Shown in pieces: positions 42,629 through 51,051 of a stretch of 61,482 bases of DNA. The notes beneath the pieces are model-generated. The model was not told the origin of the DNA, did no database searches, and saw only the letters and a list, made by a program, of their open reading frames with translations. The first letter of the stretch is position 1. Every line of letters starts with the position of its first letter. Made by a program: the position numbers and the translations under genes. The DNA comes from Firm-04 sp045600205 (lineage in GTDB: Bacteria; Bacillota; Clostridia; Oscillospirales; Ruminococcaceae), in contig JAZRXM010000007.1 of assembly GCA_045600205.1 (NCBI GenBank), forward strand, positions 1-61,482, written 5' to 3'.

Positions 42629-42686
42629 GTACTATATAAAAAATATATTTATTTACATATCGTTTTGGGGTTAGAGATAAAAAATA

Positions 42687-42715
42687 TTGATTTTTAAGGA
42701 AATTTGTGCTATAAT
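42687..42715 (+). promoter_or_regulatory. Promoter of the CmpB-like membrane protein
   Basis: TTGATT (42687-42692), 17 bp, TATAAT (42710-42715) preceded by TGTGC. Confidence 0.8.
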
Positions 42716-42746
42716 AAAGAAACCAAAATTAAATGGAGGCAATGTT

Positions 42747-43286
42747 ATGAAACTCAGGCGCATTTCAGATCATGTTTTGTTCTTTTGGGTCTATGCGGTC
42801 ATTGGCTGGATCTACGAAGTTGTATTGGAAACTTTTATTTATCGTTGGGGATTCAGCAACCGCGGCGTATTGTTTGGTCCATGGCTGCCTGTTTACGGCT
42901 TTGGCGCAACGGTTTTCCTGTTATTATGGTATCGGCTCATCAGAAAAAAGACGATGAAAACCAAGCTTTTGATGATTCCCGTAATATTTCTGCTGACCAT
43001 GGTAACGGCAACGCTGATTGAACTGGTAACCAGTTATCTGTGCGAGTGGATTATGGGTTCATGGCCTTGGCAAACCTATGTGGACTATAAAATTAATTTT
43101 CAGGGACGAATTGCGCTGAGTCCGAGCATTCGTTTCGGAATTGGTGGCGTTGTATTCCTGTATGTCATTCAGCCGCTTTTGGACCTGCTTGCTGAGAAGC
43201 TGAAAGACAAGACTGCGATTATCATTGCCGCTTCTATTGTAACAGTATTAGCTGCTGACCTTGTGTACACCATTTTCTTCCGATAA
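42747..43286 (+). CDS. Putative ABC-transporter-type membrane protein (ABC_trans_CmpB family)
   Basis: The 179-residue protein has about five membrane helices. FFWVYAVIGWIYEVVLETF, FSNRGVLFGPWLPVYGFGA and VTATLIELVTSYLCEWIM mark the small integral membrane family once named as an ABC permease in Clostridia and Bacilli (pfam06541). No ATPase partner is near, and the family's true role is not established. ATG 42747 follows GGAGG; longer in-frame starts have no site and would begin before the transcription start. Confidence 0.8.
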   Translation: MKLRRISDHVLFFWVYAVIGWIYEVVLETFIYRWGFSNRGVLFGPWLPVYGFGATVFLLLWYRLIRKKTMKTKLLMIPVIFLLTMVTATLIELVTSYLCEWIMGSWPWQTYVDYKINFQGRIALSPSIRFGIGGVVFLYVIQPLLDLLAEKLKDKTAIIIAASIVTVLAADLVYTIFFR

Positions 43287-43291
43287 TACAC

Positions 43292-43330
43292 AATCCTCCG
43301 AATCGACAGATGTGATTCGGAGGATTTTTT
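43292..43330. terminator. Bidirectional intrinsic terminator
   Basis: AATCCTCCGAATC (43292-43304) pairs with GATTCGGAGGATT (43314-43326), with a T run, between convergent genes. Confidence 0.87.
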
Positions 43331-43352
43331 GGATTATTTAGTTGATGCTGAA

Positions 43353-44936
43353 TTACTCCATGACTTGTGCGGTCAGGAATTTCGAATACCAGATGATATC
43401 AGCAATGGTCACATTGCCGTCGGCATTGACATCAGCGGCTTTTACTGCGCTTTGATTTGTGTTCTGTCCCAGCAGAATCTGTTTGGCAATTACCATATCA
43501 CAGACGTTGATTTTTCCATCGTTATCTGTATCGCCTGTTTGCCAGATTTCAATGGGTTCTGCGCCTTCAAACTGCCACCAGTCCACGTTGAACAGGTAAC
43601 TTTCACCGCCTGCGAAGCGCAGATAGAGATCGTGGACACCTGTTGCGCCCATGACGTTGCACTCAACGGTTTCCCAAGCCTGCCAGTCGCCGGTGACGGG
43701 TACATCGCAAACGCCAACAATTGGACCGGTGGTGCTGTTAATATGTACTTCAATAGTTCCGCCGGAGCCTGCGGATGCAACAGATGCCATGAACTTGGTT
43801 GCGCCTTCGTCACCGAAATCCACGCCGCTGACTTTCACATAATCGCCGTTTTCGATGAAGCCGATTGCCTGTGTGCCGACCTGAATCGGTTCGGTTTTAA
43901 TTCCGGAGGAATAGGACATGGTTTCTGCTTCCACGCGCTGGTAGGGGTCGAGATATTGAGTCTGCTTCGGACCTTCATCGCTTGGAGAAAGAAGCGGAAT
44001 GGTACCGTCTGCATTAAATTCAAATTCTTCCACACAGGCACTGCGGTTGAACGTGCTGCCGCCGGGGAGTCCGTTTTTGTGATAGAAGAAGTAAGATTTG
44101 CCTTTGTAGTCAATGATACCGCCGTGCGTTGTGAAACAGTTGTGCGTTTTCATGATCTGACCGCGGAATGTCCAAGGTCCTGTGACGCTGGGGGCGGTGG
44201 AATACGCCATGCTTTCGTCGCCGTCATTGCCGTAGAAAGAAGCGTATACCAGATAATAGAGGTCGCCGTGTTTGTAGATCCACGGACCCTCTCCGTAAGC
44301 GGAGCCTTTGCTGCTTTGACCAAAAGAAGCAGAATTCATTTCAAAGTGCTGGATCTGACCGTCCAGTGTCAGCATATCTTCTTTCAGCTTGACATAGTAA
44401 CAGGTCGGGTTGCCGAACATGAGCCATGCCTGACCATTGTCGATGATGACAGTCGGGTCAATGTAATCCCAGTTCGGACCGCAGAGTGGTTTTCCGAGGG
44501 CATCTTTGAACGGACCTGTCGGAGAATCTGCCACAGCTACACCGATACCACGACCGCCGCCGGATTTGCACTCCATGGTCACATAGAAATAGTACTTGCC
44601 GTTGCGCTCAATGCATTGGGATGCCCATGCGGAGTCTTCTTTGCCCCATGAAAAGTCGGTGTCTTCCATGATGGTGCCGTGGTTGGTCCAGTTTTGCATA
44701 TCCGTTGTGGAGAAGCACTGGTAGCCTGTCATGTAGTAGAAGTCGTTGTTGCCCTCTCTGTCACAGCCGGTGTAGACATAGAGCGTGTCATCAAAGACAA
44801 CAGGTGCAGGGTCAGGTGTGAAACTGGTCTGGATGATTGGATTGCTTGCCTTGGCACGCAGCGCGTCTGCGGGACAGCATAAGCTGATGCCCAGCATGAC
44901 AAGCGCGGTTATGCCGCTGATTTTTTTTCTGTTCAT
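43353..44936 (-). CDS. Secreted GH43 arabinofuranosidase/xylosidase with CBM6 and type I dockerin
   Basis: The 527-residue protein has a signal peptide (about 1-30) and a GH43 propeller (about 34-325). Its catalytic residues are visible: base Asp in SFTPDPAPVVFDDTLYVYTG, modulator Asp in YIDPTVIID and acid Glu in YGEGPWIYK. Then come CBM6 (about 332-460, starting RVEAETMSYSSGI and ending LFNVDWWQFE) and a dockerin (468-527) with GDTDNDGKINVCDMVIAKQI and ADVNADGNVTIADIIW. GH43-CBM6 enzymes of this type (as XynD of Bacillus) remove arabinose from arabinoxylan. It would be carried on a scaffoldin. AGGGGG serves as ribosome site, within a possible hairpin. Confidence 0.92.
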   Translation of the reverse strand: MNRKKISGITALVMLGISLCCPADALRAKASNPIIQTSFTPDPAPVVFDDTLYVYTGCDREGNNDFYYMTGYQCFSTTDMQNWTNHGTIMEDTDFSWGKEDSAWASQCIERNGKYYFYVTMECKSGGGRGIGVAVADSPTGPFKDALGKPLCGPNWDYIDPTVIIDNGQAWLMFGNPTCYYVKLKEDMLTLDGQIQHFEMNSASFGQSSKGSAYGEGPWIYKHGDLYYLVYASFYGNDGDESMAYSTAPSVTGPWTFRGQIMKTHNCFTTHGGIIDYKGKSYFFYHKNGLPGGSTFNRSACVEEFEFNADGTIPLLSPSDEGPKQTQYLDPYQRVEAETMSYSSGIKTEPIQVGTQAIGFIENGDYVKVSGVDFGDEGATKFMASVASAGSGGTIEVHINSTTGPIVGVCDVPVTGDWQAWETVECNVMGATGVHDLYLRFAGGESYLFNVDWWQFEGAEPIEIWQTGDTDNDGKINVCDMVIAKQILLGQNTNQSAVKAADVNADGNVTIADIIWYSKFLTAQVME

Positions 44937-44948
44937 ATTGGTTTTCCC

Positions 44949-44965
44949 CCTAAATTAAATTTAGG
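44949..44965. repeat. Inverted repeat over the ribosome site of the GH43-CBM6 gene
   Basis: CCTAAAT (44949-44955) and ATTTAGG (44959-44965) are separated by 3 bases. On the minus-strand mRNA the second arm runs directly into the AGGGGG ribosome site, so it may control translation or be an operator. Confidence 0.55.
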
Positions 44966-44970
44966 TGTTC

Positions 44971-44999
44971 AGTATATCACAAAAAATAAATTGAATCAA
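44971..44999 (-). promoter_or_regulatory. Promoter of the GH43-CBM6-dockerin gene
   Basis: Minus strand: TTGATT, 17 bp, TATACT. Confidence 0.7.
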
Positions 45000-45061
45000 T
45001 ATGAAATGCAAAGAAAAAAAGCACAAAACGCATATGTTTTTGAAGAAATGTGCTATAAAGA

Positions 45062-45093
45062 AAGCAGCCGGCGAAAACCGACTGCTTGTTTTT
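45062..45093 (+). terminator. Isolated hairpin with T-tract
   Basis: AAGCAGcCGG pairs with CCGaCTGCTT around GCGAAAA, followed by GTTTTT. A TATAAA at 45053 sits just before it, so it either ends antisense readthrough or marks a tiny RNA. The rest of the 260-base gap (44937-45196) holds only the promoter and repeat listed separately. Confidence 0.6.
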
Positions 45094-45196
45094 GCTGTTA
45101 TGGGAGTCATATCAGGAAAACCCGAATAGGAATTCCAATGCTATTCAAGTTTCAGTTGAATAATAAGGAGATGTCGGTATCTGCGGATGTTTTTTG

Positions 45197-45925
45197 TTAA
45201 TCATGCCGCTCGTCTGTATTGCTGTACATCTCACAGAATCTTGCGGAAAATGACGGCTTTTCACCGGCGATATACAAATGTCCTGTGTCACCGAAAGTAT
45301 TCATACGAAAATATGCGATGCCCTCGCGGCGTTCTTCCGTGGTCAGAACGGTCATAGAAGTTGGGGCAGCGGCGCATCCGTGCCAGAGCACCATGGGCGA
45401 CATTCCCAGCAGATGCCCAAGCATCACGCATTCCACACCGAAATGACAGAACAGCACGATTGTGTCCATGTTGGGGCGCACAGCACGATAGTAATTGCCT
45501 TCCCGTTCATATCCATATTGAGCAATCAGCTTGTCCAGTCCTTCATAAACGCGGCGTGCTTCGCCGATGACATTTGCGTCAGCCATGACCTTTTCCTGAT
45601 ACCACTTATCTTTATCATAGAAAGCGGGAATGGTAGTCCAGTCAGCGGGCAGCCAATCCCATGGAATGCGTGTTTCTCCGGTGTGAATATCGGTGATCGG
45701 TGCATGAAATTCGCGCATCCAGTCGCGGGTTTCTGCGGAACGTCCCATGGTTTTCAGTGTATAGTCGGCGGTTGCCTGCGCTCTGCCCAATGGAGACACA
45801 TAGAATGCTGTGATTTCCATTTGAGAGAGTCGTTTTGCCATCAGTTCCGCTTCGATTCTGCCCTGCGGGGTGAGAGAATCGTGTTCGTAATCGGGGTCAC
45901 CGTGGCGTATGATGATCAGTTTCAT
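45197..45925 (-). CDS. Histidine phosphatase family protein
   Basis: The 242-residue protein has the phosphoglycerate-mutase-like fold. It begins KLIIIRHGDPDYEHDSLTPQGRIEA, where the RHG histidine is the phosphate acceptor. YVSPLGRAQATADYTL supplies a second phosphate-binding arginine, and VLFCHFGVECVMLGHLLG holds the later catalytic histidine. A long insert (DWLPADWTTIPAFYDKDKWYQEKV) may set substrate choice, which is unknown. It lies 74 bases after the SDR gene on the same strand, with a hairpin between. Confidence 0.87.
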   Translation of the reverse strand: MKLIIIRHGDPDYEHDSLTPQGRIEAELMAKRLSQMEITAFYVSPLGRAQATADYTLKTMGRSAETRDWMREFHAPITDIHTGETRIPWDWLPADWTTIPAFYDKDKWYQEKVMADANVIGEARRVYEGLDKLIAQYGYEREGNYYRAVRPNMDTIVLFCHFGVECVMLGHLLGMSPMVLWHGCAAAPTSMTVLTTEERREGIAYFRMNTFGDTGHLYIAGEKPSFSARFCEMYSNTDERHD

Positions 45926-45962
45926 ATGAATCCGTCCTATCTTTGTATTGAGAAAACGACAG

Positions 45963-45988
45963 CCTTTCTCCCAATATCGAGAAAGGCA
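45963..45988 (-). terminator. Hairpin between SDR and phosphatase genes
   Basis: GCCTTTCTC pairs with GAGAAAGGC. The minus-strand T run is short, so termination may be partial. Confidence 0.5.
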
Positions 45989-45999
45989 TATCGTGTAGT

Positions 46000-46746
46000 T
46001 CAGTAGGGGGCTTTTACGTTTTTCTGTGCTTGTTCAACGGCTTCTTCCAGTGTCAGACCGTGATAATCGGTTGCACGGAAGCATCTGCCGGACTGTTTGT
46101 CATCAATGAATGCACCGATGATTACACCGGGAATAGCACTTTCGGGAGCATTGGGTGCTTTTGGACCGCCAAGATCGGTTCTGCACCAACCGGGGTCAGC
46201 CAGATTGATGGTGACATCCGTGCCATTGATCTTGGAGCCGATGTCAATGGTCACCTTATCAAGACCCGCTTTGCTGGCAGAATAGCCGGCTTGTTCGGGT
46301 TCCAAGGCGATGCCGCTTGTGGTGTTGACAATTCTGCCGAAGCCGTTTGCAATCATTTGGGGCAGAAAATGGTAGCAAATCATCATCGGAGAAATGGTGT
46401 TAATCTGGAAACTGGTGGTGTAATCGCTGACAGGTGTGGCAAAATAATCGGTACGATATGCGATTTGCACGCCTGCGTTGTTCAGTACAATGTCCACCTG
46501 TACGCCCTTTGCGTCGATTTCGGCAAGGGCTGCTTCAACCGAAGCGGGATTGGCAAGGTCAGCAGCTACGCTGAAGCAGGAAATCGGAAGATGTTTGAAT
46601 TCCTGTATCAGGGGCGCGGTATGGTCGATTGCACGACTCAGTAAAATCAGGTTGCACCCTCTTTTGGCAAGTTCTTGGGCGGCAAGTTTACCGATGCCGC
46701 GGCTGGCACCTGTGACCAGTGCCCATTTTCCTTCTATGGAAATCAT
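46000..46746 (-). CDS. SDR family NAD(P)-dependent oxidoreductase
   Basis: The 248-residue protein is a classical short-chain dehydrogenase/reductase. It has ALVTGASRGIGKLAA (the cofactor-binding TGxxxGIG), DIVLNNAGVQ (NNAG), a catalytic serine region NTTSGIAL and the YSASK active-site motif, followed by INLADPGWCRTDLGG. It reduces or oxidises a carbonyl or alcohol; the substrate is not clear. ATG 46746 has AAGGAGGA at nine bases, and the longer in-frame start has none. It is divergent from the GH31 gene. Confidence 0.88.
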   Translation of the reverse strand: MISIEGKWALVTGASRGIGKLAAQELAKRGCNLILLSRAIDHTAPLIQEFKHLPISCFSVAADLANPASVEAALAEIDAKGVQVDIVLNNAGVQIAYRTDYFATPVSDYTTSFQINTISPMMICYHFLPQMIANGFGRIVNTTSGIALEPEQAGYSASKAGLDKVTIDIGSKINGTDVTINLADPGWCRTDLGGPKAPNAPESAIPGVIIGAFIDDKQSGRCFRATDYHGLTLEEAVEQAQKNVKAPY

Positions 46747-46902
46747 ATGGAAGTATCCTCCTTTATATACTGTGCGACAGTACGACAGCATTCATATAAT
46801 GTATTTATTATAGCACATTCCTTGGAAAAAATCTAGAAAAATATTTCGGGATTATATAATTTTTCGACTTTTCACGGATTTTACGATTCTTTGCGGAATT
46901 GA

Positions 46903-46931
46903 TTGACAATTGATTGATTTTGTGATACAAT
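46903..46931 (+). promoter_or_regulatory. Promoter of the GH31 gene
   Basis: TTGACA (46903-46908), 17 bp, TACAAT (46926-46931). A leader of about 70 bases follows. Confidence 0.8.
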
Positions 46932-47009
46932 AATCTTGTATCGCTTGAGAAATCAAGTAGCTCAAAAAGAGATAGAAACGGCGCAGTTATGTGTCGCAGG
47001 AGGATTTCC

Positions 47010-49388
47010 ATGAAGTTTTCAGACGGCTTCTGGCTTAATCGAAGCGGATATACCGTGGATTATGCAGAACAGCCTTATGAGGTTCTGGTTCGAAACAATG
47101 AAATCCATGTGTTTGCGGCATCCCGAAAGATTTTTAATCGCGGGATGACACTTGGCGGAGTTTTCCTTGAAATTGTGTATTCTTCCCATTTGGAGAATAC
47201 CATTCGTGTGGATGTGATCCATCACAAGGGCGCATTGGATCGTGAACCGAAATTTGAGCTGTATGAAGATGCATCTTTTCAAGCGACCATTACTGAATCC
47301 GAAGATGAAGTGATCCTGACATCAGGGAAAACTGCAGTCCGTATCAAAAAAGGCATGGATTGGCAGATCGAGTATCTGTATGACGGCAGGCACCTGACCG
47401 GTTGCGGATATCGCAGCACAAGCTATATCCAAGAATCAGAGCGGATGACATCAGCACGCCGAAATGCGCAACAGGATGCGCCGTTTTGGAGCATCCCCGC
47501 TGATTTGCGTGGCGGCTTGGTCAGAGAGCAATTGACGCTTAGTGTCGGGGAATACATTTACGGATTTGGCGAGAAATTTACGCCGTTTGTCAAAAATGGA
47601 CAGACGGTCGAAATCTGGAATTCCGATGGCGGCACTTGTTCAGAGCAAAGCTACAAATCAGTGCCGTTTTACCTTAGTTCCCGTGGGTACGGTGTATTTA
47701 CCAATCAGACGGGTTATGTCAGTTATGAGGTCGCGTCAGAAACTGTATCCAAGGTCAGCATGACGGTCTACGGGGAATCGCTTTCCTACTATATAATTGG
47801 AGGAAAAGATCCTGCGGATGCAGTTGCAAATTACACGAAACTTACCGGCAGACCGGCTTTGCCGCCTGCCAAAACCTTAGGCTTATGGCTTTCCACATCT
47901 TTTACGACCAATTATGATGAAGAAACGGTCCATTCGTTTTTAGACGGCATGACAGCGCGGAGAATTCCGCTGCAAATGTTTCATTTCGATTGTTTCTGGA
48001 TGAAGGCAAATACTTGGACATCCTTTGAATGGGATACAGAGCAGTTTCCGGATCCGCAGTCGATGATATCCAGATTGCATCGTGAGAAAAATGTTGGGGT
48101 CTGTGTCTGGATAAACCCATATATTGCGCAGCGTTCCGCTCTGTTTGAGGAAGGTGCGGCAAACGGCTACTTTCTGCACACGAAGGACGGCGGAATTTTT
48201 CAGACGGATATGTGGCAGTCCGGCATGGCAATCGTGGATTTTACCAATCCGAAAGCCTGCAACTGGTTTGGCGGTTATATCAGAAAACTGTGCGAAATGG
48301 GCGTGGATGCGATCAAAACTGATTTTGGTGAGCGCATCCCGACGGATGTGATCTACTATGACGGTTCTGATGCGATTGCAATGCACAATTATTACACCTA
48401 TCTGTACAATCAGGTGGTGTTTGAAGCAATGGAATCCTGTGTCGGGATAGAGAAAGCATGTCTGTTTGCGCGAAGTGCGACTGCGGGCTGTCAGAAATAC
48501 CCTGTTCATTGGGGCGGTGACTGTACGGCGGAGTATTCGGCAATGGCTGAAACATTGCGTGGCGGATTATCGCTATGTGCATCAGGATTCGGATTTTTCA
48601 GCCATGACATCGGCGGTTTTGAGCAGACTGCTTCTGCGGATGTATATAAACGTTGGTGTGCATTTGGTCTGATGAGTAGCCATAGTCGTCTGCATGGTTC
48701 TTATTCTTATCGTGTGCCGTGGGCATATGAAGAGGATGAACCTGATCATCCGGAAAATGCATGTGCGGTCCTTCGATATTTTACCAATCTGAAAGGGCAG
48801 CTGATGCCGTATCTTTGGGCGCAGGCGAAGCATACGCATGAAACCGGTATCCCGATGATGCGCCCGATGGTGTTGGATTATTCCGATGATCCGACCTGTC
48901 TGACACTGGATCGTCAGTATATGCTGGGGGACAGTCTGCTTTGCGCACCTGTCATGGATGAAAGCGGCGAAGTGGATTTCTATCTTCCAAAAGGTGAATG
49001 GTATGATTTGCAGGCTTCTGCGGATACACCGTCTGTGATGGGCGGCAGATGGCTGCATCGTTCCTGCAATTATTTGCAGATGCCGATTTATGTCAGAGAA
49101 AACAGCATTCTTGGCATGGGTGCTTTTTCTGATGATGTGGTTTATGATTATCTTGATCATACGAACTTTTTGCTGTGCGGCATTCAGGAGGGCAAAACGG
49201 TTTCCTGTGATGTATATGCAGCAGAAGGCTCTGATAAAATTACCATTACAGCAACCCGTACGGGTAATTGCATTACGGTACGGTACCCTGAATGCAGCAA
49301 TCAATTTTTCTTCAGTGTTGCAGGTACTTCCATTTCCGTTGAGGCAGACCCATGCGGTCAAACAACTATTTTTCTTGATCAAAAGTAA
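47010..49388 (+). CDS. GH31 alpha-xylosidase (YicI-like)
   Basis: The 792-residue protein starts at ATG 47010 behind AGGAGG. It opens KFSDGFWLNRSGYTVDYAEQ, close to the YicI alpha-xylosidase start. The catalytic nucleophile is D438 in AIKTDFGERIPTD and the acid/base is D504 in HWGGDCTAEYSAMAE, 66 residues apart as in E. coli YicI. LGLWLSTSFTTNYDE and HFDCFWMKANTW line the active site. There is no signal peptide, so it acts in the cytosol on imported xyloglucan- or xylan-derived oligosaccharides. This fits the neighbouring hemicellulases. Three genes follow closely. Confidence 0.9.
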   Translation: MKFSDGFWLNRSGYTVDYAEQPYEVLVRNNEIHVFAASRKIFNRGMTLGGVFLEIVYSSHLENTIRVDVIHHKGALDREPKFELYEDASFQATITESEDEVILTSGKTAVRIKKGMDWQIEYLYDGRHLTGCGYRSTSYIQESERMTSARRNAQQDAPFWSIPADLRGGLVREQLTLSVGEYIYGFGEKFTPFVKNGQTVEIWNSDGGTCSEQSYKSVPFYLSSRGYGVFTNQTGYVSYEVASETVSKVSMTVYGESLSYYIIGGKDPADAVANYTKLTGRPALPPAKTLGLWLSTSFTTNYDEETVHSFLDGMTARRIPLQMFHFDCFWMKANTWTSFEWDTEQFPDPQSMISRLHREKNVGVCVWINPYIAQRSALFEEGAANGYFLHTKDGGIFQTDMWQSGMAIVDFTNPKACNWFGGYIRKLCEMGVDAIKTDFGERIPTDVIYYDGSDAIAMHNYYTYLYNQVVFEAMESCVGIEKACLFARSATAGCQKYPVHWGGDCTAEYSAMAETLRGGLSLCASGFGFFSHDIGGFEQTASADVYKRWCAFGLMSSHSRLHGSYSYRVPWAYEEDEPDHPENACAVLRYFTNLKGQLMPYLWAQAKHTHETGIPMMRPMVLDYSDDPTCLTLDRQYMLGDSLLCAPVMDESGEVDFYLPKGEWYDLQASADTPSVMGGRWLHRSCNYLQMPIYVRENSILGMGAFSDDVVYDYLDHTNFLLCGIQEGKTVSCDVYAAEGSDKITITATRTGNCITVRYPECSNQFFFSVAGTSISVEADPCGQTTIFLDQK

Positions 49389-49400
49389 AGGAGCGATATT

Positions 49401-49841
49401 ATGGCAAAAAGTGGATTTGAGTATATCTGGAGTGACAAAAAGCGCACGTTGTTTGGTTTGCCGTGGAGCTTTACCCGCTATTTCCTGACTGAAAACAAGT
49501 TTGTCACCCGCACAGGCATACTCAGCCTTTCAGAAGATGAGTTTGACTTGTATAAGGTCACGGATAAAAAACTGTTGCTTCCGTTCTGGCAGCGGATTTT
49601 CGGCTGCGGTTCCATCCTGATTTATGTCCGCAGTGATACGGATACGCCTGAAAAAGAAATCCATTGCATTAAAAATCCTCGTGGTGTACTGGAAATGCTG
49701 GATAAGCAGATTGATTCGCAGCGTGACCGTTACAGCACCAGAGGTCGTGATCTGTATGGCGGCGGAATTCGTCCGCATCATATGGCACATGATATGGATG
49801 GCGACTGCGGATGCGATGATGACTGTGATTGCCGTCAGTAA
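49401..49841 (+). CDS. PH-domain-like protein with Cys/Asp-rich tail
   Basis: The 146-residue protein starts FEYIWSDKKRTLFGLPWSFTRYFLTENKFVTRTGILSLSEDEFDLYKVTDKKL over its first 60 residues, a pattern like the bacterial PH (bPH/DUF304) domain, with SILIYVRSDTDTPEKEIHCIKNP as the following strands. The tail is unusual: GGGIRPHHMAHDMD and then a cluster of Cys and Asp (CGCDDDCDC), which could bind metal. It starts 12 bases after the GH31 stop, with AAGGAG before the ATG, so it belongs to that operon. Function unknown. Confidence 0.75.
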   Translation: MAKSGFEYIWSDKKRTLFGLPWSFTRYFLTENKFVTRTGILSLSEDEFDLYKVTDKKLLLPFWQRIFGCGSILIYVRSDTDTPEKEIHCIKNPRGVLEMLDKQIDSQRDRYSTRGRDLYGGGIRPHHMAHDMDGDCGCDDDCDCRQ

Positions 49842-49901
49842 GTGATTACCACCATTTGATATATAGAAATAATCCCCTAAAGAAAGGAATGTCGCAAAAA
49901 A

Positions 49902-50999
49902 ATGCTTGAATTTTTGACAGAAAAAGTATCTGCATGGGAACGCTTGAAAGAAGAAACCCGCCCGATTTATCTTTACGGAATGGGCGATGGTGCGATTCGG
50001 ATTCTATCGGCGATGCGGACCTACCAGATTTCGGTTGCAGGTATTTTTGCCAGTGATGAATTTGTCCGCGGTCATGATTTTGCGGGCTATCATGTTCTGA
50101 AGCTTTCCGAAGTGGAAGCAATGTGCGATGATTTTGTCATTGTACTGGCGTTTGCAGTCTGTCAGCCGCCGATGGTCGAAAAAATGCAGGATCTTGCAAA
50201 AAAACATCCACTGATTGTACCTGATGTTCCTGTAGTTGGCGGTGGACTGTTTACGAGAGAATATTGTGAAGCTCATGGTGAGGAGATTCAGTCGGTGTAT
50301 AATATGCTGGCAGATGAGCATTCTCGCCGTGTGTATGCGAATATTCTCAATTTCAAGATTAGCGGCAATTTTGAATATCTGATGCACATTGTGGATACAC
50401 GCGATGAAATCTGGAATCATGTGATCAAGCCAACCAACCACGAAAGTTTTGTGGATTTGGGTGCGTATAACGGCGACAGCATCCGTGAGCTTCTGGAGTA
50501 TACCAGGGGCAAATTCCATCGTATCATTGCAATGGAACCTGACCGCAAGAATTTCAAGAAACTTGCAAAATTTGTTGGAGATACACCTTCTGTCAAGTGC
50601 TATCAGTGTGCGGCATGGTGTGTGGATACAGAATTGCCGTTTGCATCCAAGGCTGGCAGACAGTCTGCGATTTCGCCTGACGGTGCGGTGATTCAGGCAC
50701 GTTCAGTGGATAATGTGCTGGCTGGCCATCCTGTTACGCTGCTAAAAATGGATGTGGAAGGTGCTGAGCGAGAGGCAATCTGGGGTGCAAGCCGTTCCAT
50801 AGCGCGGTTTGGTCCGACATTGATGATTTCGCTTTATCATCGCAATGAGGATATGTTTGAACTGCCGCTTCTGGTCAAACGTATCAATCCGCGGTATAAG
50901 TTGTATATTCGTCATCAGCTTTATATTCCCGCATGGGAAACCAATCTGTATGCAATCTGTGATGATCCCAATGGAATGACTGCGGGCACAGAAGGTTAA
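49902..50999 (+). CDS. FkbM family methyltransferase
   Basis: The 365-residue protein has an N-terminal Rossmann-like part (about 1-125, YLYGMGDGAIRIL) and then an FkbM methyltransferase domain. Its motif I SFVDLGAYNGDSIREL starts at about residue 182, followed by IIAMEPDRKNFKKL, ARSVDNVL and LLKMDVEGAEREAI, all typical of FkbM. FkbM enzymes O-methylate sugars, polyketides or peptides. AAAGGAATG precedes the ATG. It may modify a surface glycan. It is followed by a terminator. Confidence 0.88.
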   Translation: MLEFLTEKVSAWERLKEETRPIYLYGMGDGAIRILSAMRTYQISVAGIFASDEFVRGHDFAGYHVLKLSEVEAMCDDFVIVLAFAVCQPPMVEKMQDLAKKHPLIVPDVPVVGGGLFTREYCEAHGEEIQSVYNMLADEHSRRVYANILNFKISGNFEYLMHIVDTRDEIWNHVIKPTNHESFVDLGAYNGDSIRELLEYTRGKFHRIIAMEPDRKNFKKLAKFVGDTPSVKCYQCAAWCVDTELPFASKAGRQSAISPDGAVIQARSVDNVLAGHPVTLLKMDVEGAEREAIWGASRSIARFGPTLMISLYHRNEDMFELPLLVKRINPRYKLYIRHQLYIPAWETNLYAICDDPNGMTAGTEG

Positions 51000-51014
51000 T
51001 AGAACATAACATAA

Positions 51015-51050
51015 AACAGCCGATACACTTTAATAGGTGCATCGGCTGTT
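51015..51050. terminator. Bidirectional intrinsic terminator
   Basis: AACAGCCGATaCAC pairs with GGTGcATCGGCTGTT, with one mismatch, between convergent genes. Confidence 0.83.
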
Positions 51051-51051
51051 G

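Noticed and set aside
43329..44651. 440-codon open frame on the plus strand
   Set aside because: It lies wholly opposite the GH43-CBM6-dockerin gene, has no ribosome site and shows no family features; it is a product of the strong codon bias on the other strand.
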